Shown: positions 33,504 through 43,300 of the stretch, piece after piece | Position numbering within the stretch: the first letter of the stretch is position 1 | Layout: each line of letters begins with the position of its first letter | Assembly (NCBI RefSeq): GCF_002879615.1 | Contig: NZ_PNRF01000046.1 | Location: 1-64,000 of the forward strand | Source of the DNA: Billgrantia endophytica | GTDB lineage: Bacteria > Pseudomonadota > Gammaproteobacteria > Pseudomonadales > Halomonadaceae | Reading direction: 5' to 3' | DNA: 64,000 nt | Program-made: the position numbers and the translations under genes | The notes under the pieces: generated by a model | Seen by the model: the letters and a program-made list of their open reading frames with translations, nothing else | What the model was told of the DNA's origin: nothing | Database searches by the model: none

Positions 33504-34238
33504 TCAGATCAACAGGCCCAGTGCCGCCAGGGTACACAGCGACAGCGATGCCCCCTGCAAGACGTGCCGGTCGAGTCGATGGGCGATACGATCGGCCAAT
33601 GCATTTCCCACGAGTACCGCCGGCAGGAGCGTGACCGCCAGCACCAGGTGCCAGGTCCCCACCTGACCCGCGATCGCCAAGGTAGCCAGCGTCAGCAATG
33701 ACGTGATGATGAAGAAGGCGGACAGGTTACCGCGCAGGCGGTCCGGCGAAAGCCCATGCAACAGTAGAACCAAGGGCGGCCCCCCGATGGCGGCCACGGT
33801 GCCGAAGATGCCTGACAGTACCCCCGCGCCAAACAGGGTGGCGCGGTTGACCGGCAGGCGGCATCGACACAAGGTCACTGCCACGGCAAACAGTACGCTG
33901 GCGGCTATCAGCTTCTCCAGCACCACCATGGGGGCGGTCAGCAGCAGCCACAGGCCCAACCCGTTACCGGGCAGCCGTCCCACCAGTGCCATGCCTATCT
34001 CGCCGATACGTACCTCATGACGATAGTGGCGCACCATCAACAGTGACACCATGAACCCGAACAGCACCAGGATGACCGGCACCAGACGCGGCTCCAGCAT
34101 CAGCAGCAGCGGCGCTCCTATCACTGCCAGTCCGAAACCGGTGGCTCGCTGCACGAAAGCACCCAGCATCAATACCAGCGCACAACCCAGCCACACCACC
34201 AGGTCCATGTCGATCCATGCCAACAGCGCGTCAGGCAT
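33504..34238 (-). CDS. TauE/SafE-family anion exporter
   Basis: A 244-residue membrane protein with seven or eight hydrophobic helices. The repeated GxGLAVIGAPLLLML and GAVLSG-type GVLSGIFGTVAAIGGPPLVL motifs identify the TauE/SafE/YfcA family, exporters of sulfite or organosulfonates. It overlaps the Bcr-type transporter by eight bases and probably shares its transcript. Substrate unknown. Confidence 0.85.
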   Translation of the reverse strand: MPDALLAWIDMDLVVWLGCALVLMLGAFVQRATGFGLAVIGAPLLLMLEPRLVPVILVLFGFMVSLLMVRHYRHEVRIGEIGMALVGRLPGNGLGLWLLLTAPMVVLEKLIAASVLFAVAVTLCRCRLPVNRATLFGAGVLSGIFGTVAAIGGPPLVLLLHGLSPDRLRGNLSAFFIITSLLTLATLAIAGQVGTWHLVLAVTLLPAVLVGNALADRIAHRLDRHVLQGASLSLCTLAALGLLI

Positions 34239-35442
34239 GGACCGGATTGCCCGACAGGCGACGCAGCCCCAGGTTGCCGATCAGCGATGCCGCCAACATG
34301 GTCAGTACCATGGGCCACAGGCTGGCAATCTCCAGGGCCCCCACCATCACCCCGGCCAAGGCGGCGGACCCGAACTTGATGCCACCCATCAATGCCGTTG
34401 CCGTCGCACTCATATGCCCGAAATGATCGAGCAACGCCGACATGGCATTGGGGGTGATCAGGCCGATCATGCCGGCATACACCATCACCGTTACCACCAC
34501 CACCGGCAACGAGGCGAGCCCCGCCGCCGCCGCCAGTGCCAGTGAAGCGGCAGCAACCAGTTGAACGGTAAGGCCAAGATGGAGATTCTGCTGGGGCGAA
34601 CGCCGGTCCAGCAGATGAATATTCAGCCGATTGGAGAGCGCGATCATTATCACGTTCGCCCCGAAGACCACCGGGTACATGGCTGGCGAGAGACCGAAGT
34701 ATTCCAGATAGATAAAGGGTGATGCGGTTATGAACGCGAACAGGCCGCCAAACGAAGCGGCCACGGCACAGATATACCCCATTCCTTCCCGATGGCGCAG
34801 CACGCTCGCATAGTTGGCCAGGACCTGACGCAACGAGGCTGCCGGAAGGCTTGGATCGCGGGTCTCCGGCAGCCGGGTGCCCATCAGCCACAGCAGGAAG
34901 GCCGCATAGACAGCCAGGAAAACGAAGATCAGCCACCAGTCGGCGAGATAGAGCAGCCCGCTTCCCACGACCGGCGCCACCAACGGTGCCAGCATCATGA
35001 TCATGACCATGGTCGACATGACGCTCGCCGCCTCGCGGCCACTGAAGCAGTCACGCACGATGGCTGCCGAATTGACCACGCAGGCCCCCCCACCCAGTGC
35101 CTGAACGAAGCGCCAGACAAGCAGCTCGGGCAAGGAGCCGATGGTGGTGATCATGAGGCTGGCAAGCAGGAACACGACGAGGCCGCCCAGCAGGACCGGC
35201 TTGCGCCCCAACCGGTCGGACAGGGGCCCGAAAAGCAGTTGACCGATGGCGAAACCGGCCAGGAAGACACTGATCGACAGCTCGGTATGGTGGATGCTGG
35301 CGCCGATGCTGTCAGCGAGTGCGGACATGGCCGGCAGATAGGCATCGATGGCGAAGGGCGCCAGCGCCGTATTGGCCGCCACCAGCAGCGCCACACGTCT
35401 AGGGTTGAGGTTCAAGGAGGCTCCGATGATTTGGAATGGCAC
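34231..35442 (-). CDS. Bcr/CflA-family multidrug MFS transporter
   Basis: A 403-residue MFS protein with twelve helices. APFAIDAYLPAMSALADSIGAS in helix 1 and the loop GPLSDRLGRKPVLLGG are typical of the Bcr/CflA subfamily, which exports drugs such as bicyclomycin. It is the first gene of the pair with the TauE-type exporter. Substrate cannot be deduced. A start a few codons downstream is possible. Confidence 0.88.
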   Translation of the reverse strand: MPFQIIGASLNLNPRRVALLVAANTALAPFAIDAYLPAMSALADSIGASIHHTELSISVFLAGFAIGQLLFGPLSDRLGRKPVLLGGLVVFLLASLMITTIGSLPELLVWRFVQALGGGACVVNSAAIVRDCFSGREAASVMSTMVMIMMLAPLVAPVVGSGLLYLADWWLIFVFLAVYAAFLLWLMGTRLPETRDPSLPAASLRQVLANYASVLRHREGMGYICAVAASFGGLFAFITASPFIYLEYFGLSPAMYPVVFGANVIMIALSNRLNIHLLDRRSPQQNLHLGLTVQLVAAASLALAAAAGLASLPVVVVTVMVYAGMIGLITPNAMSALLDHFGHMSATATALMGGIKFGSAALAGVMVGALEIASLWPMVLTMLAASLIGNLGLRRLSGNPVHA

Positions 35443-35569
35443 GAAAAAGCTAGGCCGCTAATGATAGCCCAAGTGGGGTCAGCTTGCCGTGGCGCTCCGA
35501 TGAAGTCTGTCACCGGTCCCGGCCTCTTGATAAAGTGATCCTATCCTCACTGCCCAGGAGTCCCACCCC

Positions 35570-36523
35570 ATGTCAGATGATCTGCTTGCACAACTCAAGG
35601 AAATGAGCACCGTGGTGGCAGACACCGGCGATATCGAAACCATTCGTCGCTACTCTCCCCAGGACGCAACGACCAATCCCTCGCTCATCCTTCAGGCGGC
35701 CCAACAGGAGGGCTGGCGCTCGCGACTGGCGGACATAGCCCGACAATCGACTGACATCGACGATGCCCTGGACGCCGTGGCCGTGGAGATCGGCAGCGAA
35801 ATAGCCGGGCTGGTTCCGGGCTACGTCTCCACCGAAATCAGTGCCCGGCTCTCTTTCGATGCCGATGCCAGCCTGGCCAGAGGGCGCTCACTGATCGAGC
35901 GCTACGCACGACATGGCATCACGTCCGACCGCATCCTGATCAAGGTCGCGGCAACCTGGGAAGGCATCCGCGCCGCCCGGCAGTTGGAGCGGGAAGGCAT
36001 TCGCACCAACCTTACCTTGCTGTTCAGCTTCGCCCAGGCCCAGGCCTGCGCCGATGCCGGGGTAACACTCGTCTCGCCCTTCGTTGGCCGCATCCTCGAT
36101 TGGCACAAGGCGCAGGCGCCCGATACCGACTTCTCTGGCGACAAGGACCCCGGCGTCAGGTCGGTCAGGCGCATCTATGAACACTTCAAGGGCCATGGCT
36201 ACCGCACCATTGTCATGGGGGCCAGCTTCCGCAACATTGGGGAGATCCAGTCACTGGCGGGCTGCGATCGCCTGACCATCTCCCCTGCCCTGCTTGGCGA
36301 GCTGTCGGAAACCCATGGCAGGCTGGAGCGGCGCCTGATGCCGATCGATGCCGAGACGTCGGCTCCGGAACCCCAGGATGAAGCGGAGTTCCGCTGGGCG
36401 ATGAACGAGGATGCCATGGCCACCGAGAAGCTGGCCGAAGGGATACGCAAGTTTACGGCCGACCAGCGCAAGCTCGAGAAGCTGCTCGGTGAATTGAGAC
36501 AGGACGTGAGCCAAGCCAACTGA
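35570..36523 (+). CDS. tal: Transaldolase
   Basis: Transaldolase moves a dihydroxyacetone unit between sedoheptulose-7-phosphate and glyceraldehyde-3-phosphate in the non-oxidative pentose phosphate pathway. The 317-residue protein carries DATTNPSLI near residue 32 and the Schiff-base Lys125 in ILIKVAATWEG. The ATG at 35570 has CAGGAG upstream. It is convergent with the rssC-like gene 14 bp away, as in Pseudomonas. Confidence 0.95.
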   Translation: MSDDLLAQLKEMSTVVADTGDIETIRRYSPQDATTNPSLILQAAQQEGWRSRLADIARQSTDIDDALDAVAVEIGSEIAGLVPGYVSTEISARLSFDADASLARGRSLIERYARHGITSDRILIKVAATWEGIRAARQLEREGIRTNLTLLFSFAQAQACADAGVTLVSPFVGRILDWHKAQAPDTDFSGDKDPGVRSVRRIYEHFKGHGYRTIVMGASFRNIGEIQSLAGCDRLTISPALLGELSETHGRLERRLMPIDAETSAPEPQDEAEFRWAMNEDAMATEKLAEGIRKFTADQRKLEKLLGELRQDVSQAN

Positions 36524-36537
36524 ATCCGGGCGTAAGC

Positions 36538-37047
36538 TCAATGATGCTGCGAGGCCGCTTCCTGGGCCTCGAGCATCTCCACGAGAGGCTGGAACTGTTC
36601 ACGGTTGTGTTCGTTCATGCGCATCAGTATGCGATGAGCCTCGAGGATACGTTGGCGGGTCGCTTCGATATCTGCCGGGATCTCGGGTAGGTCGCACAAC
36701 GCGCAAGCCTCGGTGATGGGCGCTTCGAGCAGGGTAAAGAACTGTGCAAACCCCATGACTTCCAGCATTCGCTGGACATCGGGGTGATGGACCACGATGG
36801 TCGGCTTGTGCTCGATCTTGTCCTTGACGGCCATGGCCACCTTGGCCAGGAAACCAAGGGCGGTGGAATCCACGTTGGTGGCCTCGCGCAGATCGACAAT
36901 CAGGGATTGCAGCCCAGGCGTCTCGGCAAGTTGCTGAGCCTGGGTATCCAGCGTGGCACAGAGCGTCAGCCGCACGTCGCCGCAAAGCTTCAGTACGAAA
37001 ACGCCTGATTCGAACGCCGCTTTGACACGGCCTTCATTCGTGATCAT
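36538..37047 (-). CDS. STAS-domain anti-anti-sigma-like protein (RssC-like)
   Basis: A 169-residue protein with an N-terminal STAS domain (about 1-105) and a C-terminal helical tail. The motif VDLREATNVDSTALGFL contains Ser61, the usual phosphorylation site of such antagonists. It overlaps the upstream PP2C gene by 14 bases and is thus made with it. In Pseudomonas the matching gene rssC works with rssB in sigma-S control; the same pairing is found here. Confidence 0.85.
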   Translation of the reverse strand: MITNEGRVKAAFESGVFVLKLCGDVRLTLCATLDTQAQQLAETPGLQSLIVDLREATNVDSTALGFLAKVAMAVKDKIEHKPTIVVHHPDVQRMLEVMGFAQFFTLLEAPITEACALCDLPEIPADIEATRQRILEAHRILMRMNEHNREQFQPLVEMLEAQEAASQHH

Positions 37048-38239
37048 CGCCAAATCCACTCAACATCATGATGGTCAGGTCGTCGGGCAGTTCCTCGCCG
37101 CTGTGCTCCCCTTCCGTGACGATATCCCGGGGGGCGTTCAAGGCCAGGCTGTCTCGAAGTCGCTCCAGCGTCGCACAGGTCAGAACACGTTGCTCGAGCT
37201 CCCTGAGCCGCATGTCGAGCGTATCGCCCGGCAGGCACTCCAATACTCCATCCGAACACAACCATAACCTGAAGTTCGACGGCAACCTATACTTCAAACG
37301 TGGATACTCCACATTTCGAAACAACCCCACCGGCATGCCTTCCCCGGGAAGCTCCATGACTTTCCCGTCAGCCACCAGCAGAGGCTTGGGCAACTGAGCG
37401 CCCAGCGAATAGTGAAGCCAGTGATCGCGATGGTCAATGACCGCAACGAACAGAGTGGCATGCTTGCCGATTCCGGTATCCAGCAATTCCTGGTTCAAGG
37501 CCGTCAGCCATTGGGCTGGAAGCTGGTCGGGGTTCTTGCCATCCCATTCGCTCAGCCAGCGATTGCAGAGGTACTTGAGCAGCACCGTAACGAACGCCGA
37601 CGAGGCGCCGTGACCCGACACATCGGCAAAGTACAAGAGCGTGTAGCGGTCGTCAAAACGCTGGAAATCGAGGAAATCGCCGGACAGGTAGAGCGAAGGC
37701 ACCAACCAGTAGTCACAGGTCACCCCGCCCAGTGTCTGGGGATGGGGCGGCAGCAGCTTGCGCTGGATCTGACCGCCCGCCTGCTGATCAAGCCGCAACA
37801 GGGCAAGGTGGGTCTCCAGGCTCTCATTGAGCTCTTCCAGATGCTCGTTGAGCTCGGCCAGGTGTTCCCGATCACGGGTTCGCTCATCTTCCAGGCATCG
37901 CAGCTCAATGGCCTTGCGGATCATACGCCTCAGCAGCTGACCATGCAGCATGGGCTCGACGACGTAATCCACCAGGCCTACATCCACGGCTGTCAACAGG
38001 TCCGCATCGAGCCGCGAGTCACTGACCACCACCGTGGGCAGGCGCTCGGTCAAGCTGGACCATTCCAGACTCGGCACCGCTCGTGCATGGGCGACAATCA
38101 ATGACGTGCCTGTCGGCAGATCTTCCAGCCTTTCGGCGGCCAGGACCGCCAAGCCATCACGGGCGATGGTATCGGCCAAGGCATCGCGATACGCGCCAGG
38201 CTCATCGAGTACGCCAATCAACGGCTTGGATGCATCCAT
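37034..38239 (-). CDS. RssB-like PP2C phosphatase with a degenerate receiver domain
   Basis: A 401-residue protein with three parts: a receiver-like domain (1-110), a coiled-coil segment (about 113-150) and a C-terminal PP2C/SpoIIE phosphatase (about 170-390). The phosphatase shows SGDFLDFQRF, FADVSGHGASSAF, LCSDGVLE and ELPDDLTIM, the metal ligands of the family. The receiver keeps the Asp12/Glu13 pocket and Ser in VVVSDSR but has IVAHA (48-52) at the phospho-Asp strand and VVEP (93-96) in place of the Lys-Pro motif. The neighbours (STAS gene, tal, mlaA) match the rssB locus of Pseudomonas. It may regulate sigma-S through dephosphorylation of the partner. ATG at 38239 follows GAGG. Confidence 0.88.
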   Translation of the reverse strand: MDASKPLIGVLDEPGAYRDALADTIARDGLAVLAAERLEDLPTGTSLIVAHARAVPSLEWSSLTERLPTVVVSDSRLDADLLTAVDVGLVDYVVEPMLHGQLLRRMIRKAIELRCLEDERTRDREHLAELNEHLEELNESLETHLALLRLDQQAGGQIQRKLLPPHPQTLGGVTCDYWLVPSLYLSGDFLDFQRFDDRYTLLYFADVSGHGASSAFVTVLLKYLCNRWLSEWDGKNPDQLPAQWLTALNQELLDTGIGKHATLFVAVIDHRDHWLHYSLGAQLPKPLLVADGKVMELPGEGMPVGLFRNVEYPRLKYRLPSNFRLWLCSDGVLECLPGDTLDMRLRELEQRVLTCATLERLRDSLALNAPRDIVTEGEHSGEELPDDLTIMMLSGFGDDHE

Positions 38240-38250
38240 GGGATCAGGCC

Positions 38251-39030
38251 TCAATCGGCGAAATCAGAATCGTCGAAATCCGTGTCGTCGAAATCGAAAT
38301 CGTAGTCATCGCTGGTAAACGGGTCGTCGCCCAGTTCCCCATCGCTGACTTCGAAGCGTCGTCTCTGGAGGTAGGCATCACGAATGAAGACGTAGCGATC
38401 CCCTCGAATGAGCTCTTCCTGGTCCAGGAAACCGGCACGAATATCCACGATGCGTAGCGCCGTCAACCCGTAGCGTACCTTGTCGTCTTCTACATGAGTA
38501 AGGGGGTAAGTATAGGCGTCAAGTGGCAATCCGGCCGTATCGCGCACCGTGCTGGGCCCCAGGAAGGGCAGCACCAGATAGGGCCCTTCGGTGAGCCCCC
38601 AGACACCCAGTGTCTGGCCGAAATCCTCGTCGCGACCGGTGATCTCCATATGGGTCGCGAAATCCCAGAGACCGCCGATTCCGACCGTGGTATTGATCAG
38701 GAAGCGCGAGGTGGCAATGCCGGCATTACCGGGCTTGCCCTGCAGCAGACTGTTGATGACCGTACGTATCTCGCCCAGGTTGGAGAAGAAGTTCCCCACC
38801 CCGGTCTGTACCGGCTGTGGCGTGACGGTTCGATAGCCTCGAGACACCGGCTTCAGCACCGCTCGGTCCACCACCTCGTTGAAGGCGAACACCTGGCGAT
38901 TGAAACCCTCCCAGGGATCATCCGGGTGGCGGTCCTCGACCGGGATATTACCGGCACAACCCGCCAGCATGGCGACTGCCATAAAGGCGCCCAGGATTCG
39001 GCTGATGGAGCCGGTTCGCTCATAGGCCAT
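38251..39030 (-). CDS. mlaA: Phospholipid-recycling lipoprotein MlaA/VacJ
   Basis: MlaA is an outer-membrane lipoprotein that removes phospholipids from the outer leaflet and passes them to MlaC. The 259-residue protein has a signal peptide with lipobox MLAGC (Cys25), then DDPWEGFNRQVFAFNE and FINTTVGIGGLWDFA, the family core. The last 25 residues are extremely acidic (DDYDFDFDDTDFDD), coded by repeated TCGTCGAAATC-like units. Other mla genes are not nearby. It lies 11 bp upstream of the rssB-like start. Confidence 0.93.
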   Translation of the reverse strand: MAYERTGSISRILGAFMAVAMLAGCAGNIPVEDRHPDDPWEGFNRQVFAFNEVVDRAVLKPVSRGYRTVTPQPVQTGVGNFFSNLGEIRTVINSLLQGKPGNAGIATSRFLINTTVGIGGLWDFATHMEITGRDEDFGQTLGVWGLTEGPYLVLPFLGPSTVRDTAGLPLDAYTYPLTHVEDDKVRYGLTALRIVDIRAGFLDQEELIRGDRYVFIRDAYLQRRRFEVSDGELGDDPFTSDDYDFDFDDTDFDDSDFAD

Positions 39031-39069
39031 CGAAAGTGTCTCCCCTCACCGTCACGGTTTGTGGTTGCT

Positions 39070-40191
39070 TCATTGACGACGCACCACCACGCAGCCGGCA
39101 CTGTATCCCGCTCCGAAGGAGCAGACCACCCCTAGCGCATCCGGAGCCAGGTCGTGATGATGCAGGTGAAACGCAATGATCGAGCCCGCAGAGCTGGTAT
39201 TCGCATAGCGATCGAGGATGATCGGCGCCTGCTCTGCCCCAGGCTCACGTCCCAGTACCCGGCGGGCGATCAGGTCATTCATATGGCGATTGGCCTGGTG
39301 CAGCCACATGCGCGAGAGATCCTCGCCAGCCAGTTCGAGACTGGCCAGGTGGTCGGTGATCAACGCCGCCACCATGGGGCAGACCTCCTTGAACACGCGC
39401 CGCCCCTCCTGGACGAACAGCTTGTCCACCGACTGCGGGTCGCTGTCGGTGACCCGATTGAGGAAGCCGGCATTGTTGCGAATCGCGTTGGAGAAGCGCG
39501 TGACCAGGCGCGTACCGAGAATCTCGAAACGCCTCTCCGCCGTCGCGACCCCGGCATTCTCCAGCACGACGGCCGTGCAGGCATCGCCAAAGATGAAGTG
39601 GCTGTCGCGGTCCCGGAAATTGAGATGCGCCGAGCAGATCTCCGGACTGACCACCAGCGCGCGCGTCACGCTTCCGGAGCGAATGGCATTGGTGGCCATT
39701 TCGATGGCAAAGGTTGCCGAGGAGCAGGCCACGTTCATGTCGAAGGCATAGCCCGCGGCCCCCAGTGCCGCCTGCAACTCCACGGATACCGCCGGGTAGG
39801 GGCGCTCCAGGTTGGAACAGGCGACGATGACCATCTCGATATCGGCGGCCTCGACATTCGCGGTCGCAAGCGCCTGGCGGGCCGCGGCAAGCCCCATCTC
39901 GCACTGGATGGAGTGTTCGTCATTGCCACGCCGGGGCAGGTGTGGGCGCATGCGGCCGGGGTCGAGAATCCCCTCGGCATCCATGACATAGCGGCTGTGA
40001 ATGCCCGAAGCCTTGACAATGAATTCGGTGCTGGAATGGGCCAGCGGTGCCATGTCGCCTGCCTCGATGGCCGAGGCATGGCGGGCATTCTCCGCATCGA
40101 CCCAGGTATTGAATGCCGCTACCAGGGCGTCATTGTCGATGGCGTGTTCCGGTGTGAAGAGTCCTGTACCGGTGATCACGACGTCTGTCAT
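39070..40191 (-). CDS. Beta-ketoacyl-ACP synthase III family protein
   Basis: A 373-residue thiolase-fold condensing enzyme. The catalytic Cys156 lies in NVACSSATFA, the His in LHQANRHMN and the Asn in RYANTSSAGS. This is the FabH layout, but it is larger than typical FabH and lacks an acp/fab neighbourhood. P. aeruginosa has a similar KAS III that feeds fatty-acid-degradation products into synthesis (PA3286); a comparable role is possible but not proven. Confidence 0.85.
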   Translation of the reverse strand: MTDVVITGTGLFTPEHAIDNDALVAAFNTWVDAENARHASAIEAGDMAPLAHSSTEFIVKASGIHSRYVMDAEGILDPGRMRPHLPRRGNDEHSIQCEMGLAAARQALATANVEAADIEMVIVACSNLERPYPAVSVELQAALGAAGYAFDMNVACSSATFAIEMATNAIRSGSVTRALVVSPEICSAHLNFRDRDSHFIFGDACTAVVLENAGVATAERRFEILGTRLVTRFSNAIRNNAGFLNRVTDSDPQSVDKLFVQEGRRVFKEVCPMVAALITDHLASLELAGEDLSRMWLHQANRHMNDLIARRVLGREPGAEQAPIILDRYANTSSAGSIIAFHLHHHDLAPDALGVVCSFGAGYSAGCVVVRRQ

Positions 40192-40310
40192 GGTGCTCTC
40201 CTTACGTGCGGCCGTCGGCCGCTTGTTCTCCGCCGGACATCGACTGGGCCGCTATCCGGTTCTTCATGGTCGGTTCATGTCCCGCAGCATGCTCGGCCCC
40301 ACCTGTCGAC

Positions 40311-43300
40311 TCAGCCTGGCCCGATCAGTTCGTTCCAGCGCCGCTCCAGCCGCTTGGTCGAAACGGGCATGAGGGTTCCGAGCTGCTGGGCAAACAGCGA
40401 GACCCGCAGCTCTTCTATCCACCAGCCAAATTCGACCAGTTCGGGATCCTCATGCCCTCCACGCCGCTGGCTTTCTCGTCGTGCCGCCAGGCGCGCCTCG
40501 AAATCCTGGACCTGCTGCATGTGCATCTGGTCGCGCATGCGCTCGCGCGGCGCCTTCTCCAGACGTATCACTGCCGCCTCCATGTAGCGCGGGTACTGGT
40601 CGAGCCATTCACCAGCTTCGCCGACGAACCCCGGATGTACCAGGCGCTGCATCTGATTCTTGATATCACTGTACACCAGCGCCAATGCCAGGCTGAGATT
40701 CCCCTTCAAGGCCTTGGTGACCACCAGGTGCCCTTCGAGAGCCGACCGCAGGGTAGCCACCATGGCCTCGCCCCGTGGAACGAGAGACTCGGCATGGCTG
40801 GCGATACGAGCCTCCAGCGCGCCGCGTGAACGAGGGAGCGGCGTCGTGGCCAGCACTTGGGTAAAGACGGCTTCCGTCACATCCTCGACGAGCTGACGCC
40901 GGCTTCCCACCTTGGCAAAGAGCAGCGCGCAGGCATCGAGCCCGCCGAGCCGCTCGATGGCCCTTACCTGGTTCGGCAAACGCGCCATGGCAAGCCGCGC
41001 CACCCCGCGCCGGTGAGCCTGAGTCGCCTTGCCGGGATGGTCGAAAAGCTCGACGCGAAAGGCATCGTCCTTCGGCACCAGCGCCGGATAGGCCTCGACA
41101 CGTATCCCGGCCTGTGTCGTCACCCTGGACTCCGGTAACGGCGTCTCGGGCAGGTCGCCCACCGTCGCCTCGGAGCCGGCTTCAGCGGCCAGCGCCCGGG
41201 CGCCCTCCCCCGCGGCTGCCTCGAAGCGGCGCTCGAGTTCCCGGGCATCCCGCCCCTGGCCGAGCTCACGGCCCTGGTGGTCCACCACTTTCAGGTTCAT
41301 CACCAGATGCGGCTCAAGCTGATCGCTTCGCCAGTCGTCAGGGTGGAGGCGAACCCCCGTCTTGCGGCGAAGGAACTCACCCAGTGCCTTCGTCAGCGGC
41401 ACGTCATCCGGTGCCAGTGACTCGAGGGCCGCATCGACCCAATCGGGTATCGGCACCACCTGGCGTCGAATCGCCTTTGGCAGCGACTTGAGCAGTGCGA
41501 TGCACTTGTCCCGCAACAGGCCTGGCACCAGCCACTCCAGTCGCGCCAGCGACAGCTGTGGCAGCATGGCCGCCGGCACCGTCAGGGTGACACCGTCATC
41601 GGGAGCGCCTGGCTCGAAGCGATAGCTCAGCGGATAGCGCACCCCATTGAGCACCAGCTCATCCGGGTACTGAGCCTGGGTGACATCATCGGCTTCCCGG
41701 GCCAACAATGCCGCACGGTCGAACTTGAGAATGGCAGGATCGTCACGCTCGGCACTCCTGCGCCAGTGTTCGAATCCCTTGCCGTTGTGGATGTCCGCGG
41801 GAAGGCGTGTCTCATAGAAGTCATGGAGCGTTTCTTCATCGACCAGAATATCTCGTTTGCGCGCCCGGTCCTCCAGGTCCTCGACTTCCTCGACCAGGGC
41901 GCGATTGTAGTCGAAGAACTCACCCTTGGTGCGAAACTCCCCCTCGACCAGGGCCCGGCGAATGAATAGCTCACGGGACTCCTGCGGTGCAATCGGCCCG
42001 TAATGAACCTTGCGCCCGGCGACGATGGGAAGCCCGAAGAGGGTGACCTGCTCATTGGCCACCACCTGGGCTCGCTTCATCTCCCAGCGGGGTTCGCTGT
42101 AGGTGCGCTTGACCAGATGCCCGGCCAGCGGCTCGATCCACTGCGGTTCGACCTTCGCCACCGTTCGTGCGAAGAGCTTGGTCGTTTCCACCAGTTCGAA
42201 GGCCATCAGCCACTTGGGTGATCTTTTCGCCAGCCCCGAGCCCGGATGAATGAAGAACTTGCGGTTGCGTGCACCCAGGTACTCCCGGTTCTCGGTGAGC
42301 AGCCCGAGATGAGACAGCAGCCCGGGCAGCAGCGCCTTGTGCAGTTGCACGGCACTCTCGCGACGCGCCCTCTCCTGGCCTGAGTCACTTTCGCCATCGC
42401 CCTTGGGAAGCGACACGGGCGGCGGCACGTCGATATCCATGTCACGCAGCAACTGGCGCAGCTGACGGAAGGTATCGTGCCACTCACGCAGACGCAGGTA
42501 ATTCAGGTAGTGGTCCCGACACCAGCGGCGCAGGCGGTTGCCGGACAGCTCATCACGCGCGGCCTCGAAACCATTCCACAGATTGAGCAGCGCCACGAAA
42601 TCGGAGTCCGGATCCTGCCAGCGACGGTGAGCCTGGTCGGCGGCCTCGCGCTTGTCGGCCGGCCGATCGCGAGGATCCTGAACCGCCAGCGCGGAAACCA
42701 CGATCAGCACCTCGCGTAGCCCTCCCTGTTCCGCCCCGGCCAGCACCATCCGCGCCAGCCGCGGGTCGATGGGGAGCCGGGCGAGTTTTCGCCCCATCGG
42801 CGTCAGGCGGTTGGACGAATCCACCGCGCCCAGTTCGAACAGCAGCCGGAAGCCGTCCTTGATGAAACGCGCATCGGGCGGGTCGACGAAAGGAAAGGCT
42901 TCGATATCGCCCAACTTCAGCGACAACATCGAGAGAATCACCGAAGCCAGGTTGGTGCGCCGGATCTCCGGGTCGGTGAACTCGGGTCGTGACAGGAAGT
43001 CTTCCTCGTCGTAGAGCCGGATGCACACGCCCTCCGCCACGCGGCCACAGCGCCCCTTGCGCTGGTCGGCGCTGGCCCGGCTGATCGGTTCGACCGGCAG
43101 GCGCTGAATCTTCGACCTGTAGCTGTAGCGGCTGATGCGCACCAGCCCCGGGTCGACGACGTAGCGGACACCGGGCACGGTGAGGGAGGTTTCGGCCACA
43201 TTGGTGGCCAGCACGATGCGCCGCCCGGCATGAGGGGTGAAGACCCGGTTCTGCTCGGCGTTGGAGAGCCTGGCATAGAGCGGCAGGATATCGGTGCCCT

